DNA of 64,000 bases from Niebla homalea (GCA_019925105.1 JAHGAU010000025.1:372001-436000), one strand, 5' to 3'; numbered from the stretch's first letter, positions 1 to 12,589 are shown. The notes: generated by a model not told the origin, from the sequence alone. Numbers and translations: made by a program.

Positions 1-350
1 TGAAGCGATGCCCAGCTCTCACATTCTCCCATTGCGACAGGCCAAAAAGACCGTGTTTGCCCTGAAAACCTCACTTTTGCGGTAGGGCCTACTTGACGCG
101 ATGCCCGCTTCTCACATTCTCCTATTGCGACAGGCCAAAAAGACCGTGTTTGCCCTGAAGACCTCACTTTTGAAGCAGGCCCTTTACCGCTTACCCCCTG
201 CACTTGAGGCGATGCCCGGCTCTCATATTCTCCCATTGCGACAGGCTAAAAAGACCGTGTTTGCCCTGAAGACCTCACTTTTGCGGCAGGGCCTTTATCG
301 CTCACCCCCTGCACTTGAAGCGATGCCCGGCTCTCACATTCTCCCATAGC
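1..350 (+). repeat. minisatellite array, 111-bp unit
   Basis: Tandem units start with GCGATGCCC at about 5, 98, 209 and 320, giving spacings of 93, 111 and 111 bp. The 111-bp unit is 37 codons, so one plus-strand frame (101-349) stays open and gives a 37-residue repeat. I see no start context or gene structure and regard the open frame as a by-product of unit length. The array is not RIPped and runs off the left edge of the window. Confidence 0.85.
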
Positions 351-445
351 TATTACCTAAAAATAGCGTATTTATATTGAAGAACCTCACTGCTAAGCAA
401 ACACTCCCGGGACCGAAGAGCATTTCGGTGGTGTCCCTACCTCGT
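351..445 (+). other. conserved end block of the minisatellite element, copy 1
   Basis: Directly after the minisatellite comes a block containing TTTCGGTGGTGTCCCTACCT. A diverged copy sits at 9063-9152 in the same position relative to another array (TTCCGGTGGTGTCCCTACCT). The shared order (array, then GCTCCCAT or similar, then this block, then AT-rich DNA) suggests it is the terminus of one repeat family. Confidence 0.6.
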
Positions 446-543
446 ATTCTATAAAAACCTATATTATTATAGTTTTTAATTTATTTTATATAAGTTTTAG
501 AAATAAAAATCTAATATCGTTTATTATAAAAATAAGAATATAT
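446..543. other. AT-rich spacer
   Basis: Short AT-rich RIPped stretch between the minisatellite element and the LINE target duplication. I see no gene or other feature in it. Confidence 0.6.
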
Positions 544-571
544 AAATATAAAGTAAGAGAGAGATTTGAAG

Positions 572-2250
572 ATGGCGACGAATAAAGGGACCCCAGAGAT
601 CCAAAACGATACGTATATACATAGCTTTAACGATAGTAAGGGGAGTATATTAAGTGCGATAAGTAGAAATAACGTAATGGTTAAGAATAAAATGGTAAAC
701 GGGTAAGTAACTTATATTAATAAAAACGGTAGTAACGTATATAGGTAATATAATAATAATAAGCCGGATAACGCTTAAAGTAAATAAGGGAATTAAGGTT
801 AATAGCATATACGTATTAAAGCGCGTAAAACGCATAATAATAATATGTAAATAATAAGTAAATAAAAGGGTAGGAAGGCTAATACGGTATTAATAACGAA
901 GAATATAAACGGAAGGAAGGGATAAAAAGACCGCAATAAAAATATTATTAAGGGTATATAAAAGGGAAATAAAACTGGTAAAAAAAATAGGACCTTAAAG
1001 GATTAAAAGTAAAAAGCGGAAATAATATATCGCCCAATAAAGGAAAGCGAGAAAACGATAAAGAAAGCAATAAAAGCTTTAAAAGGATTCCTTATAATAA
1101 AGTAAAAGGATATTACGTTAAAGACTTAATTAATATTATAAATTAAATTAAAAAACGTAAAAGACTTCTATATAAAGATAAAGATAAAATTAAAGAAAAC
1201 GGAACGCTTATAGAGCTCTTAAAAAACGGGAGTGAAAGCGTTAATAAAGAATAAAGACGGCGGTTTAAGGTTAAGTATATAAAGTAAAAGTATAAAAACG
1301 GTGGCCTTTTAAATAAAAGAAAATTAAGTAATAAGGGTAATAAAAAGGGTACCCGCGGCAGAGAATAAAAAAATAACGGAAAAAAAGGTAATTATATCGA
1401 GGAAAGCGAAAATAATAATAATCCGCTTATTTAATAATGAAAAAAGGAATATAACGGTAAAAATAAACTTATTATAGTTAATAAAGGCTTTTAAAATAAT
1501 AACGGAACTATTAATAAAATAAATTATTATAATACGTAAACTATAAAGTAAAGATATCTTTTTTAATATAACGTTTTTAAAAATAAAAGAAAACCTAAAA
1601 AGATTTAAGGTTTAAATTAATAAAAAAAAGTATAAATTAATTAAAGTTTTAAGGTAATTATTTACCGTTATAATAAATAAGATATACCTATTACGTTTTA
1701 AGGAAGCCGAAAGAAAAGCTATATTAAAAAATATAGAAAAAAAGAATATAATTCTTTATTTAAAGTTTAAAATTATTAACTATAGGCTTCCGCCAGTAAT
1801 AAAAAGACTTAATTCTTTAAGATGCATAAAAAGGTATTTTACCGTTATATTAAGTATAACGTTAATAAAAATATATAATAACGTCCTAAATAAAAGGATT
1901 ATTAAAGAAGGATCTTTTAAGATAATTCGGTTATAAAATAGGGCGGTTAATATTTATTAATATTTTAAGTATTAAAACTATAAATATATTATTATAAAAT
2001 ACTTTAATATTATAAAATATACGGTTTACGTTAAAGGTTATAATATTTATAAGTATATAAAGTTAATAATTAAAAGGCTTATAAAAAGTACGCTTAAATA
2101 TACCATATATAATAAGGAAAAATACTTAATATAAGATTCTAAATATATAATAAGAACCAGGGAAATTAAATATAAAAAAACCCGGATAATTATAAAAATC
2201 CAATAATATAATATATATAAGATTAATTTAATAAATTAATTAAAAGTAAC
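572..2250 (+). pseudogene. LINE L1 ORF1 relic (gag-like, zinc knuckle)
   Basis: ORF1 begins at the ATG at 572, 15 bases inside the element, and stays open for about 44 codons before the first RIP stop. At about 1945-2050 the frame shows evenly spaced Tyr codons in the pattern of a CCHC zinc knuckle whose TGT/TGC Cys codons became TAT/TAC by RIP, followed by a second Cys-like pair. In this family ORF1 binds the element RNA. The relic is non-functional. Confidence 0.7.
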
Positions 2251-2479
2251 CTTAAGATATAAACTTAATTAATTAAATAATAAGAAGTAAACAGCGATAA
2301 AGAAAAGAAAACTCCTTATAATCCCGACCTTAAAAACCGGCCATCCTATATCTTTAATAGTAGCTAGGAAGGTATTAAATTAAAAAACGTTTGGTTTTAA
2401 TAAAAAATTTATAACTTAAACGAATATAGAAAAAAGAGCCTTTATAAAGATTAATATATAATATATTAACGTTTTTAAG

Positions 2480-5400
2480 AATAATATAATATAATATCCG
2501 TAATAAAGGAATTAAAGCCGTAATATTAATATTTAAGTCCAAAAAGTTAAGGACGTTAACGTTATAATAATATAGGAATTACCGTATAACCTATATATAT
2601 ATTTATTTATTAACCCGGAAAAGGGGTTTTATTTAGCCTTTAAGGGGGATAAAATAACCAAAATATGCTTCTTTATAAATAAACGGCTTAATATAAATAA
2701 TTAAGATATTATTTATTATAATAAAAACCTTTATATACTTTATATTATAAAAGAAAAAAACTTAAAAAATAACCTTAATATCTATAACATATATAACCCG
2801 CCGCCGGTTAATAAAGAAAAATCTTTTATAATACCGTTACTTAAAAAAGTCTTAATTACTTTAAGTAAATATATATTATTTAAAGATTTTAATTTATATT
2901 ACTATATATAAAATAAAGAAAAACGTATAATAAATTATATTAAATTAAATAACCTATTATTAATTATTGCTTAAATTAACCTTTTATTATTAATATTATA
3001 AAAGACTATTACGTAAAAGAATTATAGGTTTAAAATAATAATTAATCTGGTTTTTAATACGGAAAAGGTTATTAACATGGTTATAATATATAAACTATAA
3101 AAGGACTTAAAATATAACTTAAATTATATATTGATATAGATAACTTTAAACTAGATTATTAATATATCTATATTATTACCGGTAAGGAAGGCATAAAAAA
3201 CGGTTAAGGAAATAAAGGTTTATATAAAAGCGGGGGAGATAATAATATAATTCACGGACCTCCCTTAATTAAATAATAGAAACCGGATCGATTTCTTTAT
3301 AAAATAAGTAATAAAAATATTAAATGAAATAATTAATAAGATTATTTTAATAATAAAACCCTTTTAAAGAGTTAAAATTTATTAAAATAAAGAATATATA
3401 ATTGTAATTATAAAGGCGAAAAAACTAATTAAATAAACCTTTAAATATAGGAATTAAGAGATACTTAATTAATTAAAAATTACTTAAAAGGAAAAAAAGA
3501 AGATTATTAAAAAAATTAAATAAATATATTTTTAATTTACGATATATAACTTAACGGTTTTACTTTATAGTATTTAAAAGCTAATAAAGTATAATAAAGA
3601 ATAAAATAGGAAATTAAAGTTTATTTTTAAATTCTTATTTTTTAAGAAACTTAATAATATATTAATTAATACCTTTAACGGTAAAATTAAGGTCCTTAAA
3701 AAGCATTTTTCTCTTTTCCGTTAAAAGTTAACTTAAATAATATTAATAACGCTTTATACTTTGACCCCGTATTAATAAATAAGGTAATAATATAAGATAT
3801 AATAATTAAAATAATTAATAAATTAAAGAAAGATAAAGCCCCGGGATTAAATAGGATTCTTAATAGATTCCTAATAATAATAACCTTATTTTTTAAAAAG
3901 GTTTTTATTTACCTTTTTTAAGCATATTTTAACGTTAATTATCATTTACGTAAGTTTAAGGAAATAAAGATAATTATCCTTAAGAAGCTTATTAAGCCGG
4001 ATTATTTTAAAATAAAGTCTTATAAACTTATTATATTCCTATATACGTTAAAGAAAACCTTAAAGACAATAATAGTAAGGATCCTTAATAATTATATAAA
4101 GAACTACGGACTTCTCCCTAATTAATAAATAAAAATAAAAAGAAATTAATTAATAAAAATAACCCTTAAAGGATTAATCGACGGTATATATACGGTATAA
4201 AATTATAAGAAAAAATATATTATAAGTCTTTTTTCTTTTAATATTATAAGTATTTTTAATAAAATAAATTATTAAAGGTTATTATATAATTTAAGGAAGA
4301 AAAGGATATTACCCTTTTTAATTAAATAAATAAAAAGTTTTTTAAGTAACCGAACTATATTAATTAATTTAAGATAAAAAATAAACTTAATAAAGTTTAT
4401 TATAACGGGGATTCCTTAAGGATTGCCTATTTTTTTTATATTATTCCTATTTTTTAATAATTTATTAATCGAAAAGCTTATTAAGTTAAAACAGAAGGTT
4501 TAAGTTAAAGGTTTTATTAATAATATTTACCTCTTAATTTATAATACCTTTATATGTATAAATTATTTAGAATTAAAATAAACTTATAAAGTTTATTTTT
4601 AATAAATAAGAACTTATAAGGCTTAATTTATATTATATAAGTATAAACTTATTTATATAATTAAGAGCTTAAGGTTATACGATATAATAATTATAATAAA
4701 CTTAAGTAAAGTTACAGTAAAACCGGATATTAATATTAAAGTTTTTAACCTTTAAGTAAATAAGAAGCTTAATTAAAAGGATTATATAAGAAAAATTTAA
4801 AAGAAAATAACTTTATAAGAAAAAGGCTTTACTTATCTTACCGTATTAATATAAAAAGCTATATTATAAAAGGCCCGGATTATCTATTAAATTATAATAA
4901 AATTAATTATAATATATATTACGGCTATTTAATATATACTTAAAAATACTCCGGAATATAAGAAAGAATTTATTTAAATATTATAGAAAGTCTAGAATTA
5001 ATATTTAAGAATAATTAACGGTATTTATAAAATAACCTTTATCCCAGTATTAAAATTTAAGGTCTTTATACCGCCGATTAAAATTTTATTAAATTAAATA
5101 ATCACTTAAATAAGGTTAAAAAAATATATATATTTAATTATAATAATAAGAAACGGGCGGATCCGCTAGAATCTTAATAAGCTTAAAGTTAAAAAGAATA
5201 AATTAAAAATACCTATCTTTTCTCTTATTAAGATAAAGTAAAAATAAGCGGAGAAAAAAATTAATTTTATTAATATCCCGGAAATTAACTTAAACGGGTA
5301 TAAATTCCCGCCAGGCATAAGAAAAATTAAGATTAAAGGGATTTAAAGAGTAAAAGCTATAATAATTACCTTATAAGTTATAATAAAGTAAATTAAGCAT

Positions 5401-5560
5401 TAACGGAAATATAAGGACTTTATATTTTAAAATCGTTATTATTTAATCCTTAATAATAAAAAGATTATTAATAAGTATTTCCGCCGTTATAATATTATAA
5501 AAAGGGTAATAGCGTATTAACGATTTAACTTTAGATGGGTAAAAACGGTTTAACTTACTT
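2480..5560 (+). pseudogene. LINE L1 ORF2 relic (endonuclease, RT, RNase H)
   Basis: The apurinic endonuclease region is marked by a tyrosine-Asn-Pro-Pro-Pro motif at about 2790-2806 and a KDFNL-x-Y motif at about 2882-2900, a GDFN-x-HH motif altered by RIP. The reverse transcriptase shows GIP-stop-GLPI at about 4405-4440, the GIPQG box with Gln turned to stop. It also shows a GFINNI stretch at about 4509-4530, the catalytic Asp-Asp box with both Asp read as Asn. A degraded RNase H start lies near 5125-5165. All domains are in the plus orientation and in the usual order. Confidence 0.8.
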
Positions 5561-6372
5561 CCTATTTATTATATATACCGGAAGTTAAATAAACGCCGGA
5601 TATAAATACGGATAAAAAAAGTAAAACGCCGTATACGTTTTTATTTTTTATTTTTTATTTATAAAAATTAAGTTAAGATTTATTATAAAAGTTAATATTT
5701 ATAATTACCATTAAATATTATTTATAAAGCGGGGTATTTAGGTAGTTATTAAGTTTATAATATTTACCGGATTATTACTATAATTCAACCTTATTATAAA
5801 GATAAATAAGGTTATTAAAGACCTTACGGAAAAGGCTTATTACCGGTTAAGGAAGAAAAAGAAAAGCGGAAACCGGTTATATTAATTATATAAACCAGAA
5901 AGTATCTTTTATAACTATAAAAATATAATAATAAACGCTTATTAAAAGTCCTTAAAGGAGTTAATAGCGATAATAATATAAAAAGGATATATATTAAATA
6001 CGTAAGTATTAATAAGGATATTTAAAGGTATTATATAAGATTAAAGTAATATAAATATATAAAAAAGCGGAAAAGTAATAAGCTTAAAAATAGCCTTTAT
6101 AAGGATATAATTATAATATTACGGATTTTCTTAAGGAAGCTAAAATATAAAAAGTATATAAATAAATTATTACTCTTTAAATAATTGTTAATATCCTTTA
6201 CCTTAAAGGATAAAGGATGGAGGCCTGGTGGATGCCGGTTTTTACTTTAACGTTATAAGTATTAAATTTTTACGGTTATTAATAAAACTAAAAAGTTACG
6301 TATTAAGGAACGCCGGAATTAGCTTAGCTAGACCCGTAGTATAAATCAATCAATCAATCAAATATAAAGTAA

Positions 6373-6870
6373 TATTAATCGGACTTATGAACGGATTAAG
6401 GATTTAATAATCTTCTCTTTTTAATATCAACATTGCCAAGAGTCCCAAATAGGAAAGACAAAACACGTGATCCAAATTCCGAACATCAAAAAATCTCCAA
6501 AAAACAAACATTATATGCATCTACCACATTACACGTTTTTTAATGATGTCACTACTGAAGGTTTGAGAGTATTACCGTGGCAATCGATCTCTCAAATCTC
6601 AGATAAAACCGAGTGGTGGTTCGTGATGCCCTCACCAAAACGGTGATTTGTATGGCCTTTTGCGACGTTTTTGGCCTGCAAACGAGCCGGGGCCTACCCG
6701 GAATAACGCTGTTCCGGGGGCTCAAGGCCGGTTTGTTTAGTCTGAGATCAACCACCCTTGGTCCCCGAAGGGGGTCTGAGCACAAAACTCCATTTTTCGG
6801 CCAGTAACCCATTACCAGAAATATCGCTCCTCCGTACATTCCATCACTAACAAAGATTGACTTTTCCGCG
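6373..6870. other. GC-balanced non-RIPped block, no gene recognised
   Basis: Composition rises to near 50 percent GC at 6600-6810 between RIPped neighbours. A 95-codon minus frame (6839-6552) and a 64-codon plus frame overlap here, but neither has introns, flanking signals or a recognisable motif. Part of the sequence (6771-6811) is repeated in inverted orientation at 7893-7933, and a motif near 6685-6715 (AACGAGCCGGGGCCTACCCGG) has a relative at 7938-7960. I treat it as repeat-derived. Confidence 0.5.
6771..6811 (-). repeat. 41-bp inverted repeat, left arm
   Basis: The reverse complement, containing TACTGGCCGAAAAATGGAG, matches 7893-7933 with two mismatches in 41. The pair encloses about 1.1 kb that includes the minus-oriented minisatellite and an AT-rich core, so it may be a terminal or subterminal repeat of a DNA element. 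Confidence 0.75.
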
Positions 6871-6884
6871 AATTCCGCATATTC

Positions 6885-7335
6885 CGTATACTTTTGGGTA
6901 ATAAGTATAGTACTTAAGGCTTAGATGCTGCAATTAAATCACGGTATTTTTGGGCTATAATTATGGGAGCATATAAAGATCAGGCGTCGCTTTAAGTGCA
7001 TAAAGGCCTTACTCAGCTCTCAGGTTCTCCACCCAAATTACGGTGTTTTTAGGCTTGTTGCGGTAGGGGCATGCGGGCATCGGGCGACGTATCATAGCAA
7101 AGGGCTTGCTGAAGGGCTTGCTGAAGGGCTTGGTGAAGGGCCTGGTGTGGGGCTTAGTGAAGGGCTTGGTGAAGGGTTTGCTGAGGGTAGGGGTGCAAGT
7201 GAGGGTGCAAGTGAGGGTGCAAGTGAGGGTGCAAGTGAGGGTGCAAGTGAGGGTGCATTTGAGTTGGATTTGAGGGTGCATTTGCTCCTCATTTAAGGGT
7301 GGATTTAAAGGGTGGATTTGCTCCTCAAGTCCGCT
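6885..7335 (-). repeat. minisatellite arm, minus orientation
   Basis: In reverse complement this is the same repeat family as 7975-9062: GCTCCCAT, an accept-like CCCAAAAATACCGTGAT stretch, then runs of CCTTCAGCAAG and of CACCCTCACTTG. The tandem parts are GGGCTTGCTGAA/GGGCTTGGTGAA units (7095-7190) and GGGTGCAAGTGA units (7190-7255), period about 12 bp. Long apparent ORFs here are translated satellite. Confidence 0.8.
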
Positions 7336-7892
7336 ACCAGTTCAGCATAAGCTCACCCGCCCTGACCGATCCACTCAACCATAGAGGGTCCGTATACACC
7401 CAGCACCTATTTTCGGAATATAATTAAGCGGTTATCTTAAGGTTTAATAAGTATAAATAATATATTCTAACTCTTATTTATTTATTATTATTAAATAAAC
7501 CGTTACTTATTAAGAGGAATTAAAACTTAAGGATGGTAATTATTAACTATAAAAAGTTACCTTAATAATATAAAGTCGTTTAAAGTAAATTATATTAATA
7601 TTAAAGGTATATATAAAGTTTTATTAACTTTTAACTATTAAGTCTTATAATATTATTATTAATGCCGGACGACTTAAATAATATACGGAAGTTATAGTCT
7701 ATAATATACGATAACGAATTAACTTATAGTCCAATTAAAAAAATGAAAACGGTAATTAATTTAATATAATCGAAAGGTATATATTATACTTTTTGATTAT
7801 TTTATAGTAATGGTTATCGCGTAATATCGCGTGCGACAGTAAGGGTAAATTGCTAAGGGTTTACTTAAGTATACGTTTCTCATATAAATTAA
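7336..7892. other. RIPped core between inverted minisatellite arms
   Basis: AT-rich, CpA-depleted sequence lying between the two oppositely oriented arrays. I see no readable domain or intact frame. Confidence 0.5.
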
Positions 7893-7933
7893 TGGTTTAC
7901 TGGCCGAAAAATGGAGTTTTATGCTCAGACCCC
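7893..7933 (+). repeat. 41-bp inverted repeat, right arm
   Basis: Partner of 6771-6811. It lies just outside the plus-oriented minisatellite and is followed by an ACGAGCCCCGGTAGGC motif related to the left-hand block. Confidence 0.75.
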
Positions 7934-7974
7934 CCACAAAACGAGCCCCGGTAGGCTAGCGTCCGATTATGTAA

Positions 7975-9062
7975 GCCTACCGGTAAGGCCCTTTTGTGGG
8001 TAAGGGCTGAGAACTGAGACTACGGTTTGTTGACATTTTGACACGCTCACCCTCACCTTCACCTACCTCACCTACCTCACCTACCTCACCTACCTCACCT
8101 TCAGCAAGCCCTTCGGCAAGCCCTTCAGCAAGCCCTTCAGCAAGTGGTGACGCGCTATGCCCGCATGCTCCCACCGCAACAGGCTCAAGAACACCGTGAT
8201 TTGGATGGAGAATCTGAGAGCTAAGCACCCTCACCTGCACCCTCATTTGCACCCTCACTAACACCCTCAGCGAGCCCTTTACCAGACCCTTCAGCAAGAG
8301 GTGACGCGTTATGCACGTATGGCCCCACGGGGACAGGCCCAAAAACAACGTGAATTGGATGGAGAACCTGAGAGCTAAGCACCTTCACCTGCACCCTCAC
8401 TTGCACCCTCAGCAAGTCCTTTACCAGGCCCCTCAGCAAGAGGTGACGCGCAAGGCCCGCATGCCCCCACCGGAGCAGGCCCAAAAATACCGTGATATGG
8501 ATGGGGAATGTGAGAGGTAAGCAAGCCCTTCAGCAAGCCTTTTGCTTACCCTTCAGCTCACCCTGCAGCAAGCCCTTTATTCACCCTTCAGCAAGCCCTT
8601 TGCTTACCCTTCAGTAAGCGGTGACGCCTGCGGCCCGCATGCCCCCACCGGAACAGGCTCAAAAACACCGTGATTTAGATGGGGAATGTGAGAGGTGAGC
8701 AAGCCCTTCAGCAAGCCCTTTGCTCACCTCTAAGCAAGCCCTTTGCTCACCTCTCAGCAAGCCTTTTGCTTACCCTTCAGCTCACCCTGCAGCAAGCCCT
8801 TTGCTCACCTCTCAGCAAGCCCTTTGCTCACCTCTCAGCAAGCCCTTTATTCACCCTTCAGCAAGCCCTTTGCTCACCCTTCAGCAAGAGGTGACGCCTG
8901 CGGCCCGCATGCCCCCACCGGAACAGGCCTAAAAACACCGTAATATGGATGAAGAACCTGAGAGCCGGGCAAGGCCCTTTACCTGCACCTTACCCTTACC
9001 CCTTAGTCCTTGCCCTTTAAGAGACGCCTGCTTCTGGCATGCTCCCATGACTACCACCCAAA
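7975..9062 (+). repeat. complex minisatellite array, plus orientation
   Basis: Several nested periodicities occur. A larger block containing GCCCGCATGCCCCCACCGG, then AAAAACACCGTGAT and ATGGGGAATGTGAGAGG, recurs at about 8155, 8310, 8450, 8630 and 8905. Between the blocks are arrays of about 12-24 bp built on CCTTCAGCAAGCCCTTTGCTCA (8520-8890) and CTCACCTAC (8045-8105). The sequence is not RIPped. All open frames across it are satellite translations. Confidence 0.85.
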
Positions 9063-9152
9063 AGAACCGCATTTCGATTGCAGAGCTTAACTATTAAGCA
9101 AGTACTCCACAAACCGGAGAGGATTCCGGTGGTGTCCCTACCTTGTATTATA
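9063..9152 (+). other. conserved end block of the minisatellite element, copy 2
   Basis: Diverged copy of 351-445, again at the junction from minisatellite to AT-rich DNA. The left end of the inverted arm (about 6870-6950 in reverse complement) carries a related stretch, which suggests one element of about 2.3 kb with inverted minisatellite ends. Confidence 0.55.
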
Positions 9153-9687
9153 TTAATAAATTTTTTTTCGATTGCTTGAATGATTTTATTTAATTAAATT
9201 TCTATAAATAATGATTTTATTTATAATAAGTCTTTAAAAAACTATTATAAATATATGCGAGAAATAATAAAGTATTTACAAAAACGGGTTTATACGTCGA
9301 TATTAATAAATACGAAATCAATATTTAGAAAACACCGTTTCTTAATAAAGTGGTTTTTACCGAAAGTTTTGAAAAAGAGTTTTTCATAATAAAAATTATA
9401 TTTAATCATATACGTTTAAAAACGTTAAAATAAGTTTAATTACTTATCGGTTTTTATGATTTTTATTAATAATTTGTTGAAACTTTTCTATAAATTATAA
9501 AGTTTTTATATTATTTAATTTAGAAAAACTTTATATTTAAATAATTTTCGATAAATAAAAAATTTATAATTATATTTATATTTATATTTTGATATTTCGC
9601 CCGAAATCGTTAAGCTATTTTTAAAATCGATTTCTCGGATTATATAATTAATAATCTTTTTTTAGTATCATAACGATAATATATTTC
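9153..9687. other. RIPped AT-rich stretch, unassigned
   Basis: No intact frame, repeat or RNA gene seen. It could be continuous with 10149-10789 and 28202-29164, once the fold-back element and gypsy A are removed. Confidence 0.5.
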
Positions 9688-10148
9688 TACTCCCCGTAAC
9701 GGTACGGTATAAGACGATTTTTAATAAGGTAAATACCGTCCCGTCTTATATCGGGCAAAGGGAGATCCCGTGCTGATATCGTCCCGTACCGGCCGGTATA
9801 CCGTTAGGAATACCAAGATACCGGTAGCAAAAAAAAAGGTGGTAAGAGTAAATATAAAAGGGTAATTACTTCTTATAATTAACCGGATTGATTTTGTCCC
9901 GGTTATCGATAACCGAGTTATTATTTTTCCGGTTTATAATAAGGAATAATTACTCTTTTTTGTTTACTTTTATTACCTTTTTTCCCTTATTTTATCCGCT
10001 ACCGGTAACTTGGTATTCCTAACAGTATATCGGTCTTCCGTTATTTCACACCGGTAGTAATTACTAAGGGTAAATCCCGTCTTATACCGTTCCTATACCG
10101 GTTTTATACCGGCGGGACGGTATATATCCCGTTCCGTTATGGGAAGTA
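9688..10148. mobile_element. fold-back / MITE-like element, 461 bp
   Basis: The two halves are imperfect inverted copies. In the left arm GTTAGGAATACCAAG is followed by ACCGGTAGC. The right arm carries CTTGGTATTCCTAAC preceded by GCTACCGGT. The ends TACTCCCCGTAACGG and CCGTTATGGGAAGTA are inverted and resemble the hAT termini at 39985 and 49111. Flanks are TATATTTC and TATATTAT, so a target duplication is only partly preserved (6 of 8). It probably is a non-autonomous hAT-type element. Confidence 0.7.
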
Positions 10149-10789
10149 TATATTATATTAAATAACCTTTTATAATAAGAATTTTTACCCCGCTAAAAAT
10201 AATTACGAGATTTATAATAAAAAGCTTTTCGTAATTATTAGCGAACTTAAAACTTAAAAAACGGATGCCGAATATATTAATATTTTTATGAAGATTTTGA
10301 CGGATTATAAAAGCTTAAAATACTTTATAAATTTTAAAAAGTTTATCCAAAATAAAATAGAATATATTAGATCTTTCGTAAATTATAGTTTTGAAATTAT
10401 ATAAATATTCGCGAAGAGAAATTATATAATTTTTCGCGAAGAAAAATTAAAGAATTAATATTCTTATTCGTATAATAAGATTTTTATTTATTGCCGCGGA
10501 AAACGATGGTAAGAAATATATATATTAATGAATCTTTATTTTCAATCGGGTTAACATTAATTTTAATAAAGAAAAAAAAATTTAAATTTTTTTTTTTTAT
10601 TACTTTAGTTTTAAAGAATTTCTTCTCGAAAAAAAAATCCGTATTAATAAGAGAAATAAAAAATACTTATATACTTATAACGAAGTAATCGGTAATAATT
10701 ATTTATATAAATATATTATAAATAATAAAACTTTATATTATTACGGTTTTTTTATAGTTTATTTATTTTCGTTATAAAATTATTTAAGA
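10149..10789. other. RIPped AT-rich stretch, unassigned
   Basis: No recognisable domain. The 65-codon frame at 10491-10688 is Lys/Phe-rich and lies in homopolymer sequence, so I do not call it a gene. Confidence 0.5.
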
Positions 10790-10794
10790 AAATT

Positions 10795-10957
10795 TGATAG
10801 GGACTGGCACAATCATAGACATGGGAGTATTGGGAGCATAGTGTGTATATATTAATTAGTCAGGCGATACGCTCTTAAATAGTAGTTGGGAGATCTACTC
10901 TCCCAATACTTTTCATCCATTATATACTTTACCTATATAAATGTCCAGTTCTTATTA
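10795..10957 (+). repeat. 5' LTR of gypsy A
   Basis: 163 bp, the same length as the 3' LTR and clearly homologous along its whole length (shared block TAGTTGGGAGATCTA). RIP differences occur mostly as CA/TG to TA changes. Confidence 0.92.
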
Positions 10958-11576
10958 ATAATAGCAACGGCTTGTATCCTTTATTTTATAAGTATTATTA
11001 TCCGTTTATAAGTAAGGATCGATATACGTTCTTATTAGTTTCCGTATTAATTACTAACTTTGTTGCTATCGTACGAGGCTATATAGTAATATAGTACGAC
11101 CCCGTTATTGGCGAGCTTTTTACTAATTAATCGTTCCAAATAATTATTATAAGAGTTAGGATATATATACCTAAATACTAAAGCCTTTAATTACTTTATT
11201 CAACGCTATCGATTTAATCTAATTTATTACCTTTCCCGTTCGTTTGTGTTTATAACTTAGATCAGGAAACTATAGTATTAAAATACTTTTCAATTATCGT
11301 AATTCTCGGTAATTAGTACTTTCCGTTAGTTTTAATATTCTGAGTTATTTAATATTCTAAAGAAATAACAGTTTATTTTTTAGATTGTTTTTCCGTAGAA
11401 ATCGTATAGTTAGATTTTAATATTAATACTTTTTATATTCCTAATAGTTATTGAAAGTCTTATTAATTTAGCGAATAGTATTAGTCCCGTTATTATCCGA
11501 ATTAGTTTTTAATTAAATGATTTTTTTAATTTACGTTATAAGTATTATAAAGTTATAGATCCTAAATTTCGAACGG

Positions 11577-11722
11577 TGTTGGTGTATGGACCAAAAAGTA
11601 TAATAATATATGAATAATGATTCTACCTAAAGGATGGGAGCATTATAAGGATGCCTGTCCTCTACGTATAAAAGGTATCCTATATTTATTAATACTCCTA
11701 TATATATATACTATATTTAATA
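11577..11722 (-). repeat. 3' LTR of gypsy B
   Basis: 146-bp LTR sharing TATAATAATATATGAATAAT and CCTCTACGTATAAA with the 18354 and 62119 copies. It is less RIPped at its left edge. Confidence 0.92.
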
Positions 11723-12589
11723 AATATTACCAAAAGAAAAAAGGCCATTGTCTATAATAACGTTCACCCCAATATATTAATATAAATATTAATATTTAAT
11801 AATACGTTATATTATCTATATTTTATATTTTTATATTAAAATATTTATTTAATTTTATAAGGACGGCCGCGATTACGCTTAAGACGGAGTATACGAAGAG
11901 TATTAATAAACAATAAGGGTCCTACTTTAATAAGCGCCGGTAATCGTAATAAAGTAAATTTATTACGGCGGATAATAATAACGTTATTGAATTCGGGATA
12001 TATAATATAAAATTCATATAATAAGTTTAGGTATAACTTTAATAACGGAAGCTTATTATTATATTCTATACCTTAAATAGTTTATTTAATTAAATATTTA
12101 TTATCCTTTTCTTTATAAATAATTTTTTTAATAATATACTTTTCTTTATTCTCGGAATCAGCTTTAAAAATAGGCGGTATATTACGGTTGGATTATTTAT
12201 TAAAAGGGTCTTTTATTAAGTTATTAATTAACTTTAATATATTAATTAAAATAATTGATATTATCTTTATGTTAATGGGTAATTTAAACTTATATACGAG
12301 GTAATTAATTTTCTTAATAATAATAAAAGGTCCGGCGCGTTATTAATATGATTTATGATTTTTAATACCGGGGATATTATATCTATAATATAACTTTAAA
12401 TAAATTAAATTATTAATATTAAATTAAATTAATTTATAACTTTAATTATACCGGAATTTAATTATTATTTACGTAAATTCTAGTGAGTTTTATACTTTTC
12501 TATGATTTTATAGTTAAAGTATATTATATTTAAGAATTAAAAAGATTATTAAAAGGTTTAAAAGATCGTAAATATTTATATTATAATAA

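Larger units (their letters stand above)
557..6359 (+). mobile_element. Tad1-like LINE (L1), full length, RIPped
   Basis: A 5.8-kb non-LTR retrotransposon bounded by a perfect 13-bp target duplication, AAATATAAAGTAA, at 544-556 and 6360-6372. It ends in a short AATC-repeat tail. Reading through RIP stops gives the expected order: ORF1 start, Cys-rich zinc knuckle, endonuclease, reverse transcriptase and an RNase H-like stretch. It is inactivated by dozens of CAA-to-TAA and TGG-to-TAG/TAA changes. The same 3' end recurs at about 20.8, 21.45 and 60.9 kb, and the same ORF1 start recurs at 49.19 kb, so several copies existed and could have triggered RIP. Confidence 0.9.

Noticed and set aside
101..349. 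82-codon open frame with 37-residue repeats
   Set aside because: The minisatellite unit is a multiple of three, so the frame stays open by arithmetic; no start context, intron or flanking gene structure.
7009..8943. Numerous 60-120-codon frames on both strands
   Set aside because: All are translations of the satellite repeats, present in several frames at once.
1..9152. Telomere-type repeats
   Set aside because: GAGGGTGCAAGT and related units resemble TTAGGG loosely, but no true TTAGGG array is present.
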